Position numbers and translations under genes: made by a program
In this document: positions 1-11,360 of the stretch, piece after piece
How the letters are laid out: the number at the start of each line of letters is the position of its first letter
How positions within the stretch are numbered: the stretch's first letter is position 1
Assembly (NCBI GenBank): GCA_002914805.1
Contig: JXTB01000081.1
Coordinates: forward strand, 610,450-674,449
From: Parasponia andersonii
Taxonomy: Eukaryota > Streptophyta > Magnoliopsida > Rosales > Cannabaceae
DNA length: 64,000 bases
Direction: 5' to 3'
Notes under the pieces: model-generated
What the model saw: the letters and a program-made list of their open reading frames with translations, nothing else
The model's database searches: none
What the model was told of the DNA's origin: nothing

Positions 1-1220
1 TTCAACTCAGCGATGTCAGTCTTCAACTCAAGATAGAACTTATGTGACTGAGGCACATCAGTGGATGGTTCCTCCTCTACTTTGTTTCTGGTAGCATGAA
101 AGATGCCCGCCTCCTATGCAGCTTGCTTTGCTTCAGCCGCCTCCTTCTTGTTCTCCTCCTCCTCCTCACCATCAATTCCCTCTTCCTCAACTCCAGTACT
201 GCCGAGGCTCTGGTATGGATCGTGATATATATATTCATAAAATTCTTTCTCAGCCTCCCGTGGATTCAATAACGCCTTTGTGACAAGCTGCAAGATAGTT
301 CAAAATAAAGTTCAATCAACTTATGAATTTATAAAATTAATTATATAGAATAAAATCAATTTTCTAGACTTACTTTCATAATCTTGAATACATCAATACA
401 ATCCATCATTGATGGTGTTTTATTGCTTGTCCATGACAGCATCCTTGGGAATTTGATGCTAAGGTTCTCAGAAAATGAACCAGTAAGCTTGGGGATAGCC
501 TCATAAGCCCAATACTGTAAAGCAATGCTAAACCCATACACTGTGTATTTAGCTTCCTTGGCCTTCTTATTCTTTTTCATCTTCTGAAGGTAGTTTTCCC
601 TCTGATGTATCATGTCCTTATTCAAACTAGGGAACATTCTCTCGTAAGATCACCTTCTCCATGGATAATTAAAGAAATCCTCCTCATTCTCCATAAAAGA
701 GAGCATATCCATCATATTCTTGGTGCTTGACTCCTATGCCATCAACAACCCATCTACCAAGTAGCACAAATCCAACTTCCATACGTCCTCCTTCTCCTCA
801 CAATTTAGAAATGCAGCTTCTAATTCACTGGATCTCACATTAGCTGCATTATTCAGGTATTTCTCCCTGAGCCTCATGCTACTAGACATAGATTTGTACT
901 TCACAACGTCTAGATCGTTGGCAAAGTTTAACGCCGTTATCAACGCAAACTCACCAAGCCCGAATCTCAAGTTGCTATCCCCAATGAAAAACTGCAACTC
1001 CACCGGGTTTTGGGATTTCACCTTCCTCAACAGTAGTTGGTATATAAATACTCCTGATACTTGCATTTGAGGAGCAAGAAAAAACTGCTTTAACGGACAC
1101 TGCTTTGCCCTCTCTAACAAATCATACTTCTCAAATCTCTCCTTAATCTTCGACATCACCGTTGTTCATTTTATAGTGACCTTCCAGGAAAGTGTTCTCC
1201 AAAAGGTACAAGAAGCTTTG
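1..1220 (-). pseudogene. DUF1985 (VANC/Ulp1-associated) transposon gene, decayed
   Basis: One frame from about 1159 to 374 reads as a typical DUF1985 region. Recognisable stretches include LRFGLGEFALITAL (about 970-930) and YTVYGFSIALQYWAYEAIP (about 545-490). In-frame stops interrupt it at 734-736 (TAG) and 650-652 (TGA). Upstream, the residues EGHYKMNNGDVED lie in another frame, so there is also an indel near 1145-1150. A good donor follows codon ATG-AAA at 374. The next exon begins at 287 after TTGCAG and encodes an acidic, Glu-rich segment that reaches a TAG at 114-116; homologous-looking sequence continues past it. The copy is therefore broken by about four lesions. The domain assignment is strong. 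The function (anti-silencing factor or Ulp1-linked protein) is inferred from the family. Confidence 0.7.
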
Positions 1221-1289
1221 ACATTTGGTTTGGCATAAGAGAAACAAAGCAATTTAGACAAAATTTTTATAAATTTAACATATATCAAA

Positions 1290-2640
1290 AGTATCTAAAT
1301 TACGTCGAAATATAGTTGAAACGCATCGAAATAGGTCGAAAAGTGATCGAAATTTCGATCATTTTGATTTCGACGAGATTTCGATTGTCATCGAAAAATC
1401 TTATAGAAACTATCTCAAATGAGAACAAATAGCTAGGAGGTGGAAATTGTCCATCGAAAATCATCGAAAAACAGAGCACGTCGAAATGGAATCGAAAATT
1501 AATCGAAAACAGTCGAAAAAAGATTAACTACTAGCTACTAGAAAAGGTCATCGAACTGTTATCAAAAAACAGTTGAACTAACATCGAAAATTAAGAGCAA
1601 CCTTATTTTCTATTTTAAAATGTCATCGAAAATGTATCGAAATTTCAGCACTATTCATCGAAATAAAATCGAAAACCTATTTTAAATATCATCGAAAAGG
1701 TATCGAAATTTCGACTCTGTAAATCGAAACACAGTCTAAATACCATCGAATATCATCGAACTGTAATCGAAAAACAGTCGAACTAACATCGAAAATTTAG
1801 AGCAACCTTATTTTCTATTTTAAAAATGTCATCGAAAATGTATCGAAATTTCAGCACTATTCATCGAAACCTCATCAAAATAAAATCAAAAACCTATTTT
1901 AAATATCATCGAAAAGGTATCGAAATTTCGACTCTGTAAATTGAAACACAGTCGAAATACCATCGAATATCATCGAAAAACAGTCGAACTAACATCGAAA
2001 ATTTAGAGTAGCCTTATTTTCTATTTTAAAATGTCATAAAAAATGTATCGAAATTTCAGCACTATTCATCGAAATAAAATCGAAACACATTCGAAATAAC
2101 ATGGAAAGTTTATTTTACCTATTTTAAAATATCATCGAAAAGGTATCGAAATTTCAACTCTGTAAATCGAAACACAGTCGAAATACCATCGAATATCATC
2201 GAACTGTCATCGAAAAACAGTTGAACTAACATCGAAAATTTAGAGTAGTCTTATTTTCTATTTTAAAAGACAAATTAGGTTAAATATCATCGAAAATGTA
2301 TCGAAATTTCAGCACTATTCATCGAAACCTCATCGAAATAAAATCGAAACACAGTCGAAATAATATCGAAAGTTTATTTTACCTATTTAATACAGACCAT
2401 ATTTAACCTAATTTCTCTTTTAAAATATCATCGAAAAGGTATCGAAATTTCGACTCTGTAAATCGAAACACAGTCGAAATACCATCGAAAATACGTCGAA
2501 ATACTATCGAAAATACGTCGAATTTCACGTGATTTTCCGGTACTATTTTCAGCCATACTTATCGAAATATGATCGAAAATTTAGACCATCTAATCGAAAA
2601 TGCAACGAAAAAATATCGGAATGAAGTCAAAAATTTCTAA
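1290..2640 (+). repeat. TCGAAA motif array with ~206-bp higher-order repeat
   Basis: The motif (A/G)TCGAAA or a close variant occurs more than fifty times by eye, nearly always in the same orientation on this strand. Some copies form the palindrome TCGAAATTTCGA. The motifs sit in a larger repeat. The block starting AGAGCAACCTTATTTTC or AGAGTAG(C/T)CTTATTTTC recurs near 1594, 1799, 2005 and 2242, giving spacings of about 205, 206 and 237 bp. The 237-bp unit is longer because it carries an insert resembling the element's own end. Each motif holds one CpG. A minority have become TTGAAA or TCAAAA, the pattern left by deamination of methylated C. Confidence 0.9.
2272..2414. repeat. 16-bp inverted repeat copied from the element end, inside the array
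   Basis: AAATTAGGTTAAATAT at 2272-2287 is the exact reverse complement of 2399-2414. The second arm matches the terminal sequence of the surrounding element at 2998-3013, and the match continues into TTCTCTT. The 111 bp between the arms is ordinary TCGAAA array. This could be a small inverted-repeat element or a rearranged piece of the element's end that became part of the array. Confidence 0.7.
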
Positions 2641-2706
2641 ATCGTCTTCTACTACAAATGCCCTAAATTCAAAAAAAATAAAACCTTAAAATCATATTTT
2701 GCTTAC

Positions 2707-2900
2707 CTTCTTTTGGGGACTCATTTTTCTCAACGTAATCCTAAACAGTGAGAGAGATTTACGATGGACGGCACGACGAGTTTTCGTCTTCCTCGGTTAA
2801 CGACACGATGAATTCTTGGCTCTTCAGAGAAGGAGACGAAAGAGAGAGTTAGAGAGAGAGAGAGAGAGAAATGAGGAGTTTCTAAGGAAGAGACATATTT
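2707..2900 (-). other. Predicted 5' leader and first exon of the DUF1985 gene
   Basis: On the minus strand a CT-rich leader with a (GA/CT)n run (about 2846-2869) leads to an ATG at 2724. It opens the six-codon frame MSPQKK, which ends exactly at a strong donor (AAG followed by gtaagc, 2706-2701). The leader, short first exon and donor look like a normal plant first exon. If so, the intron from 2706 to about 1220 contains the whole TCGAAA array. This is a prediction from splice signals only. Confidence 0.45.
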
Positions 2901-2944
2901 TCTCTTAGGTATTAGCAAGAGTATTTTCGTCCGCAAATATATTT

Positions 2945-3018
2945 TTTAAATATTTTTTAACTTGTGCATATGAGCCAAAATAAAGGTATTACGGAGCATA
3001 TTTAACCTAATTTCTCTT
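2945..3018 (-). repeat. Terminal repeat of the Mutator-like element
   Basis: Read on the minus strand from 3018, the end is AAGAGAAATTAGGTTAAATATGC followed about 20 bp later by TATTTTGGCTCATATGC. Both blocks recur in the same order and with nearly the same spacing at 61399-61452. This is what terminal inverted repeats of one transposon family look like. The exact outer base is uncertain by a few bases. Confidence 0.65.
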
Positions 3019-5373
3019 ATCAAACAAAAAGAACATTCAAATTTTATACTGGATGGTTAACGCACTTGTTTTACATTCAAATTTTTTTTTTTTTTTTGGG
3101 TAAGCAATTCTAAGTTTGAATGACCATCTCAAGTGATTAGAATGTTTTACATTCAAATTTTATGTAAAATAGTAAAGACACTTTTCTTTTTTTTTTTTTC
3201 TAAGAAATTCTAAGTTCGAGTAACCGTCTAAGTGATTGGAGTATATAAGCAATTTATTTCACGAGGAAATTAAACAAAATACTTACGTCTACACAAAATT
3301 ACTCCGAATTATCTTAGTAAATCATTCTCTATTATTATTTTTTTTGGGGGGACTGTAAGAATTTCTAAGGTGGGTTTTCCCATGAAATAGGGTACACCCA
3401 ATTAAGGAAGTCTGTCTCCAGACATCTTGTAAACGTGGAAACACCCTTTGCACTCAACAAGGGGAACCACATTATGCTCATCCACACATCGTTCTCTACA
3501 TTATTGATTTTTCTTTCTCACTTTTTTTTTTATTGGTTTTGAAACAAGTTTATTTTCTTTAATCAATTCTGCCATTGCTGTCATAATCCTTCTCCAATCA
3601 TCTTTTTTTTTTTCTCTTTTTTTTTGTGATTATTATTATTATTATTATTATTTATTATATTTTTTTTGCATTTACAAAGTCCTTATCCTTAAGCACTACA
3701 AGTTATCCAATAACGTGAACTCTGACTCAAAAATCAAATTATCCATTTGTACAGAATAATAAAGTGTATTTTCTTTCTAACAAAAAAAAAAAACTGATAA
3801 TAAATTATATCATGACGTTGGAGGCCAGAGTAGCTTGTAAGAATATGTATGCAACTAAATTTGAAAGGTACGTCCATAGGGAAATCTTCTTTAGTCTGAG
3901 AAGTACTTATTTCTAAGTGTTTTAGGCCAACTTTTATGGGTTTTTTTTTTCTCCCGTATATGACAATCATTTTCTCCTATGGCTGGATAGTCTTCCATTA
4001 TAGGTGAATTTTGTTTTGTGTTATTGTAACCAAAAGTTGTCACACTCCAGCATATTAGGATTTGAGAATTGCTCATTTGCTTGTACCGACCAACCTTTTT
4101 CAAGTAATATAAAATGTATAGTTCCATTTTCATGTTTAGTATACAATAAGTTATTTGAAAAAAAAAATTAAGTATAAATTTTTTTGCAAATTTAATCATA
4201 TATTTTGGTTTATGTAAAATAATACATTCACATTTTAAATATCTACAAATTTATATATTTTACACATTATTTAAATTAATGATATCTTATTTCTGCTTAA
4301 TAACACAAAAAACCTATTAAAAATAACTTAAAATAGTTAGCATAAATCGTTAAATTTTTACACAAAATGTACATATTTGCAAAATTTTAAAATGTGTATA
4401 TACTATGTTTCACAAACCAAAAAATAGGATAAAAATTATAAAAAGTCATATAAAAAGTCATACTTCATTTTTTTTTTTAATACTAAAGCTTTCCCTTATA
4501 GAATATTATTATTTTCTCACGAGGGGCAATATCTAGGCTGCCAAAATAGGTTTTATGGTATGAATACTTTATAGCTAGCTGATGCAGTCTAGTGGTTTTG
4601 TCCAGTTTTCTAGTATTTATAAATCTATACCAAATAGTTCGTTGACATCTAAACCCCAAGTGATGAAGTTGATTTTTCATTTTTATTTAGTAAAACATCA
4701 TCCAGTTATCCGTATATCTTATATTACTAATTCAAAGATAATAAGTTAATTATCATTTATTTGCCATTTGAATTTTGATCAACAAATGTGTGTTGTTATT
4801 TTTCTTATCATTTTATATTTGTATGTTAAGGTTCCTTGTAGTCTGAGCCAATAACTAAAATTATCCCCAATGCATTAACAAACACGTGCTCTTGCTATCT
4901 AATAATGCTTTCCAGAGACTAAGTCAGAGACATTATGTCACCATTTATAATATTTTATATCTATTTGCCCAAAAATTTATGTACTAACTACTTTGCAAAC
5001 AAAACAAAAATACGTATTATAAAATAAGACTCTTCTTTTTTGAGTAAAATATACATAATAAGACTTGGAAATATAGTTTTTTTTTTTAATTTTAATAATG
5101 TGATTAGAGTAACATTTCTGCCTCCCGGGGAAAAAGAATACCTTTCTGCAAAAACTGTCTCTCTACCAGTAATATGAGAGATATGTTGGGCCTCAATTCT
5201 TATTTGAATTAGGACCAATATATCTAGCTAAATTAAGCTATATTTATATTAAGGAATAGTGACTCAAAAATATTCTAATTTTTGACTTTTGAATTTAACA
5301 AATTAATAATCTTACATTTAAAATTCCTGCAAACTTGTAAAGTAGAGACTCAGATTCTATAACCTTTATCTTA

Positions 5374-5740
5374 GTGAGAGATAACAGAGGCTCTCTGATG
5401 ACAACCCTCTCAAGCATAGTCTATTTTACAGATCTAGTTGTAGCAGAAGCTGCTACTCTACTTCATGGTACCAAAGTTAGAGTTGACATGGAGTATAATT
5501 TTGTTATTTTTGAAGGTGATTTTGCTCTTGTTTTAAATGGATTAAAGGGACCAGCAGACCAGAACTTTCTAATCGGGATGTTAGTTCTCTGAGTTTGGAT
5601 AGCCGTGAGATGATTAAAAAAATAGACATGTAAAGTGTTTCACTGGTTCCTAAGACGGCCAATTTAGGAGCCCATAACTTAGTAAAGTGGTGCTCCTACA
5701 ACATCCTGGTTCATATTAACGTGGAATGCGAGTAGAGGGA
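5374..5740 (+). pseudogene. RNase H-like (RVT_3) fragment, LINE-derived
   Basis: The frame from 5374 reads RDNRGSLMTT, VVAEAATLLHGTKVRVDMEY, then FVIFEGDFALVLNGL. This is the order of an RVT_3-type RNase H: RD-x-x-G start, AEA helix, and (V/I)EGD strand. Past the stop at about 5590, a shifted frame still reads ANLGAHNLVKWCS, resembling the closing helix (AH-x-L-A-K/R). The domain is therefore nearly complete in outline but broken by at least one stop and one frameshift. RVT_3 domains of this type occur at the 3' end of plant LINEs and in LINE-derived genes. No reverse transcriptase is visible upstream, so this is an isolated fragment. Confidence 0.55.
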
Positions 5741-6959
5741 TTTGAATTTATTACACATTGCGTATTGGAAAGAAGTATGACTACATCATATATTATAATC
5801 TTATCACAATAATTTGTCAAACGATAATCATAAGTTTTTTTTTTTTCCCTTAAAAAATAAAATCATAACAGAGAATTTAGCACCCTTTTACTTGAAATGA
5901 CCGGGGTTGCTTGAGAATTTTAATCTTACCTAACAAACAAAAGATAATCCAAGAAAATGATGTTTGGTGGATGAGAAAATTTGTAAAGGAAATTTTTTTT
6001 TTTTTTTTTCTAAAATACACGTGATGATTGTTTTACTCCAATAGAGAATCTAGTCGCCGAATAGTTCACATACAATGTACAATGGCTTGGTGGTGGCTCA
6101 GTTTTGTTTTTAATCAAAATAGAACTAATCAATCTACCATTCATTGTACGTGGCTTTCTTTGTCTTTGCATCTGATGAAAAGTTAAACATAGTGGATTAA
6201 AAAGGGAACCCCAATTTGAAACATTTTATGCAACCTAACAGCATGGAATAATCTTATTTTATTTATTTTATTTAAATCTAAATTTACTTCAATTTGTCAG
6301 TGCATACATGTGGACTCATTATTAACAGTGATTATTTTCCCCCCAATTTGGAATCAGAACGGTTAGTATTTCATCATTTTCTTCCGGCAATTTGCTCCAA
6401 GGGTTTGTATTTATTAGTTTATTGTTGACGTTAACTCCATATTTTTTATAAACAACGCGGAATTCACGAGTCCATCCTGAGTACACGTTTAAACTAATTA
6501 ATTTTCATAATAATAATTTCCACTTTAAATTAGGACATCTCAAAACAGCTCCAAAAGGAAAGTTTCATCGAACATAAAGTTAAGCTTGAGACGGATAATA
6601 ATAATAATTATTATTTAGGGTGATTTTCTAGTTCAAGAGTATTTTTCCCTTTTTTTTTTTTCTCTTTGATTTGAAACATTTACGAATTAGTTTTGAAAAA
6701 TTTATTTCGTCAAAAACCTTTCTCTATAGAGAATCCATCAACACAATCATGAGGGCTAATTTAGGTGATAAAAGTAGAGTCAAAATAAAGAATTAGCTTT
6801 AGGTAATCTAGTTGTCTCTACAAAAAGAGTTGTGTGCACGTCATCAACATCTCCTGCATAACTTTTGTTATAGATTATCAGTCATTGGTGCAAAATCTCG
6901 TCGAATCACAATTAGATTGGTCGAAGACTGACTAAAGGCCAAGAGTATTCCCTAGTCAT

Positions 6960-7095
6960 TAATTTACTTTGGGGTCCAAACCTATGTTAGGGAAATGAAT
7001 AAAGCAATAAGAAAGTTCCCTCTCAATATATTTTGAGGTCTGAACCTCTATTCATGAAATGAGCCAAATAGCAAGAATGTTCTCCATAGGAAAAT
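6960..7095 (+). repeat. 64-bp imperfect tandem duplication
   Basis: GGGGTCCAAACCTATGTTAG at 6971 and GAGGTCTGAACCTCTATTCA at 7035 start two related units, both followed by a GAAATGA...AATAGCAA-type stretch. The spacing is 64 bp. The function is unknown. Confidence 0.5.
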
Positions 7096-7204
7096 ACTTG
7101 CTATAGTGGGGTGCTATAACTGCATGTTAGTTTTGGTCTGAGATGGACTTCTAGGAGTGGTTAACCCATAAATGGAGGGAGGAATCCGTTTAATTAGACA
7201 AATA

Positions 7205-7330
7205 GGAATATATCACTCAGTGGAGTGGTACGAGATGGTAAGGTGGTGGTAAGTGAAGTTAGAAGTCTTAGATTTGAATCCTGTGTAGTTATTCTTCAAG
7301 AAATTAATTGTGAAGTCTTGTATCATATTA
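7205..7330 (+). repeat. SINE-like remnant (tRNA-type boxes)
   Basis: CACTCAGTGGAGTGGTA resembles an RNA polymerase III A box. About 50 bp later GATTTGAATCC resembles a B box (consensus GRTTCRAATCC). Spacing and order fit a tRNA-derived SINE head. No target duplication was identified, so this is tentative. Confidence 0.3.
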
Positions 7331-9419
7331 GTCTAGGGTCTGATGGAGAGTGGAGAGTGTCTGCACTTACACTAGACGTATGCCTTCCCAGCATTTGCAT
7401 TCGGTCGAGCTAGGGTGACGGGCTCCATCGCCTAATGGGGTAAGATCCATCCGAAAGGTTCTTAATGAACATTCTCGTTAACAAGATTAGAAGCTCTTAT
7501 AATCACGTTCAGAGAGTATACTACCACTTTAGTTATCCTATTTCTGCCATTTTTTCAGCCAAAAAAGACAAATAGGAATATTAAAGGCGCCTGAAACCGT
7601 TCCCTTAGGCTAACACACTCGCTGGTTATATGTATTGTTTGACGAAATACATTACTCGGATTAAAGCGGAGAGTGCTTGGCTTCACCTTAGGGGTACAAG
7701 CCTGGGATTGTACATGTGCATTTTTCTGAAACTTCGGATGTTTTGATTGTTGTTTAGAAATCATCTTCCAACATTTGTTGTTCGGGAATGCAATTCATTA
7801 TTGTACTTGTTTGGTTAGATGAAACTTGTATTAAAAATAGGACAATAATTTATCTTTTATCTATTTTACTTGACCGAATACAAAACTATATAAATTCCCT
7901 GGACAAAAACCATAATGGATAATATATAATACTTGAGGTATCATGTTTTGTACCAAATTTTTAATTCTACACAAAACAAATTTTTAATTCTAACTTATAT
8001 AGTATGTGATTTGTCACCATTGATGATAAATTTAATTTATTTGTGTTAAGTTTTGACATACTAATTAATTAGTAATAATTTATATATCTCATTTGTTACG
8101 TAGAAAAATTTTGGTACAAATATTCTTTATGCAAAATAATGTATATATTCCTCAATGTCATTGAAGAAAATACTTGTGGCATTCCACAAAGATGCTATGT
8201 GTTAGGGAAAAAAAAAAAGAAGGCACAGTTGACTCATATTATTTGCAAGATGGGTATTGAATAATTGACCAAGAACTAAGAATTTATTCTTTATTTTGTA
8301 AAATTTTTGTTTTTCTCATTTAAGAAAATAGAAAATAGAAAAACGAAAAGGTAAAAGATTGCGATCATTATCTCCGGATTACCTTTAAGGCGAGAGAGAG
8401 AGAGATTTGTGTTCCAATTAGTGCACTGTCTCGAATTTTTTTGGACTCACAATAAAAAACACACAAATTTGAACCTACTCAAGTCCACTTTGTGGATTGA
8501 CCCAATCGGCACAACCAGCCAAAAGCTTCTCCTAGTTGTTGACCAAACGCACTAAAGGCCAAAACACATTGTGGCCCGCATGCTAGTAGACATTTTCCTT
8601 TTGGAAACAAAAATAAGAAAATAAAAAGGATAATAATATATAAAACTTCCGAATTATGCAAATGGCTTGTTCAGATGTGTCGTTATATAGGACAACCACG
8701 TAAGTTACGTAAGGATTGTAAATTACACACACAAGAAAAGAACCGTCAATTTCACTTCACAGCATTTCAATTTTGTTTACATTACTCTTCGGATCTACGA
8801 TTAAAATCTCAATCTTTTATTTGGTGAAACCTTAGTTACACCATACGCGTTCAATCGTAACATTAGTTACTATTTTCTTTCACGTTTATAATTATAAGTT
8901 AAGCTAAGTTATATTCCGTGTAATTTATGTTACACTAAAATTTTTTCGTTAGTTCCTTTTAAGATAAGATTTTCAAAATTCTTGGTAAAGGATTCTGTAA
9001 CATTTGAATATATGTTGGTCATATGTTGAACGATAAAATGAAAAGAGAAAAGGACAAAATGGGTACGTGGAGAGGGAAGATAACTGCAACACGGCAATAC
9101 ATTTTGTATTAGTCTCCCCGCGTGTGTGGCACATGCTTAGCCATCCCTCGCGTAGGTCAACATATGCGTCCAAATATATAAGCACTACGTTGTTTTTTTT
9201 TTATTATTTATTAATATATCCATTTTAAATAAATTGTGTAAAACGATATTTTTATGTATTTGGATTTTTATTTGAATTCTTGGCATCAAGATAATTATTA
9301 GACAATATGAGGAGAGTTTTGAATAAAGTTGCTCAGACCCCTTTAAGGTATTATGCCCAGGTGATGTATGCCTCTTTATTTTGACCAAAGCAATAAAGGA
9401 CCTATAAGGAACTTCATGT

Positions 9420-9600
9420 ACAATAGCTCAGATGGTTAAAGGTAGTATGGCCAGGAAGAAGTCCCGACTTTAAGTCTGGGAGTAGTCATAGATTTTTCGC
9501 AAAGGTTTGTCTTTGATTTAACTCTGTCTAGAGTCTGCGAGTGACATGCTTTGTATTGTTCACTATGTGCTATTGTTTACGTTAATTACCTAACTAATCA
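9420..9600 (+). repeat. SINE-like remnant
   Basis: TAGCTCAGATGGTTAAAG is a good A box of tRNA type. The expected B box about 50 bp later is poor. It does not fold as a tRNA. It is listed only as a possible SINE head. Confidence 0.25.
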
Positions 9601-10028
9601 GACATTTGTTGAGAGCATGGTGATACCGCCATTAGCGGGATTCAAAACTGCAAAGTTCACGTCTTGACACAGGGTTGACCTATTTTACTATTTATTTTTT
9701 CAAAAAGAACTGCAAGTATAGGTTGTAAAATTGGATACTCGTTTGGTTTGCCAAATATTATATATATATATGGGGACTGATTCAGTATGTATTTTTTTTT
9801 TTACTTATATTTATATATCAATTTGACGAATGAAAATTTAGCATGCATATTTGTTTTATTATAAAAAATAAGAGAGAGAAAGAGTATTAATGATGCACGT
9901 CTTTTTATGCACTTCATTATAGCCATTAGATTAATATCTAATGGTGATCGAACGGCTAAAAAAAAATACCTACCATAGGTAAAGAAAAAAAATACTTATT
10001 GGATTAGAAAAAAAATACCTAGGCAACC

Positions 10029-10052
10029 ATATATATATATATATATATATAT
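10029..10052. repeat. (AT)n microsatellite
   Basis: An uninterrupted AT dinucleotide run. Confidence 0.95.
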
Positions 10053-10544
10053 GCATTTAGTACTTTTTGTATACAAATTTTATTTTATTTATGCAATTGC
10101 CTGTTTATATTGTGTTTTCATTGTTAGATACGAGAATTGTACTCCATTATAATGACATTCTTTTTTGTTTTTGACAATGAATCGATAACAATAAGATGAC
10201 AACTAATGATTTTGAAAACTTAGTTTACGTGGTAGCCAAATGAATTAGACAATAATATAATTGGCATGTCGATATAAATAAAAATGTTGATAGATGGTAT
10301 CATCTAGCTCTCTTAGCTCCATAGAGCCAGAGAAAATAATTATTTAATTAACATGTAACTTTAATTATCGAAAAAGCCACTGACTAACATATTCTCTTCA
10401 AAAGAAGAATATGGTAAATTTATCCTACTTGTACATTATTCTTCTTCTTTTTTTTTTTTTTTAAATGGATAACAATGTTTATAAATGCGTGCAAATTTCA
10501 TAGGGCACACGAAAAAAAAAAGTAATGAATACATAACTAACTAA

Positions 10545-10710
10545 TTGTGAAATGAGTCAATTGGCTAACTCAGTTGATTTAAGATTTGAAGAATATGTGT
10601 GTGAGTTTGAGAGAATTAGGGGTTTAAATCTTAGTAGGATGTGTCTTATTTTCATTTAAATTTGTAATAAGTGGTGATTATTAATTAAGCTTCGTTTAAA
10701 AAAAAAATTT
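10545..10710 (+). repeat. SINE-like remnant with A-rich tail
   Basis: TGGCTAACTCAGTTGATTTA (A-box-like) is followed about 60 bp later by GGTTTAAATCTT (degenerate B box). The stretch ends in an A run near 10698-10707. Order and length suit a short tRNA-derived SINE. No flanking duplication was confirmed. Confidence 0.35.
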
Positions 10711-11140
10711 AACTGTGAAATGTATTTTCTAATTATGGTCAGTTTGATATTAGTACGTTGTATTATAGTTGTGTCAATTGTACCTATATAAATTGACCTA
10801 TTATGTTGTGTATTAACGTAATATTACTAATTTAGTTTGATGGATAGCCACGGTTCAAACATTGAGTTTAACTTTCAAAGTTGTCCACCTTAATTATATA
10901 TAAAGCGAAATACACACATTATATTTTCGTACTTATATTTTTGTCTTTTCCATCAAAGGGGAAAATAAAATAGAATAAAAAAAATAACGGTGTTTATTGG
11001 GTGAAAGCATTAAAAGCATGAAGACTCGAAGTATCCAAAAAAAACACCACGCACTCACCCCCTTTTTGTCCGTTTTTGTCCCAATCCGCCACCGTGGTTG
11101 GACCTTTCTAGCAAACAAGATCAACGGCGGGCATCCACCC

Positions 11141-11151
11141 GTGGGTCCCAC
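11141..11151 (+). promoter_or_regulatory. TCP-type site GTGGGTCCCAC
   Basis: Matches the palindromic site GTGGGNCCCAC bound by class I and II TCP transcription factors. It lies about 2.5 kb upstream of the GID1B-type start. Confidence 0.5.
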
Positions 11152-11316
11152 GTCAGATGTCCACTAGAAAAATCTAATCACTCCACCCCCAACAAACCGT
11201 ATCTCGCCACGTAGCAATCTCACGACACCATGGGAAGGAATAGTGAGAGCCTGAGAGGTCCCTTCCCAAGAGTTTGATCATCGTATCAGCTCGTTTAGAG
11301 AATGACTTTAGGAGGC

Positions 11317-11327
11317 GTGGGACCCAC
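11317..11327 (+). promoter_or_regulatory. TCP-type site GTGGGACCCAC
   Basis: Second copy of the palindrome. With one extra base on each side, it is the exact reverse complement of the site at 11141. Confidence 0.5.
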
Positions 11328-11354
11328 GAGGAAACGTGATCTATATCCGTTGGA

Positions 11355-11360
11355 CACGTG
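11355..11360. promoter_or_regulatory. G-box CACGTG
   Basis: CACGTG core in the context GGACACGTGTTGG, 28 bp after the second TCP-type site. bZIP and bHLH factors (for example PIF and ABF types) bind such cores. Function here is inferred. Confidence 0.4.

Larger units (their letters stand above)
1..3018 (-). mobile_element. Mutator-like DNA transposon, one end, with DUF1985 gene
   Basis: This is one end of a DNA transposon; the rest lies left of the window. Reading leftwards from the outer end: a terminal sequence at about 2945-3018, a CT/GA-rich leader (about 2725-2900), a predicted short first exon (2724-2707), a TCGAAA-rich stretch (1290-2640), and a decayed DUF1985 reading frame (about 1220-1). 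The terminal sequence has a clear relative at 61399, which identifies it as an element end. DUF1985 proteins, often with a Ulp1-type protease domain, are a known cargo of plant Mutator-like elements. No transposase is visible in the window. The 9-bp target duplication expected of a Mutator-like element cannot be tested because the other end is missing. Confidence 0.65.
3019..11100. other. AT-rich intergenic region without an intact gene
   Basis: About 8 kb of AT-rich DNA with many A/T homopolymers. I see no intact gene. It holds an RNase H-like fossil (5374-5740), a 64-bp imperfect duplication (about 6960-7095), three tRNA-like SINE candidates and an AT dinucleotide run. The short open frames here show no family resemblance or coding structure. 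Confidence 0.6.

Noticed and set aside
1290-2640. CRISPR-like array
   Set aside because: Plant nuclear DNA, motifs of 6-8 bases at irregular spacing, and no repeat-spacer structure.
9420-9500. tRNA gene
   Set aside because: There is an A-box-like start but no cloverleaf and a poor B box; at best a SINE scrap.
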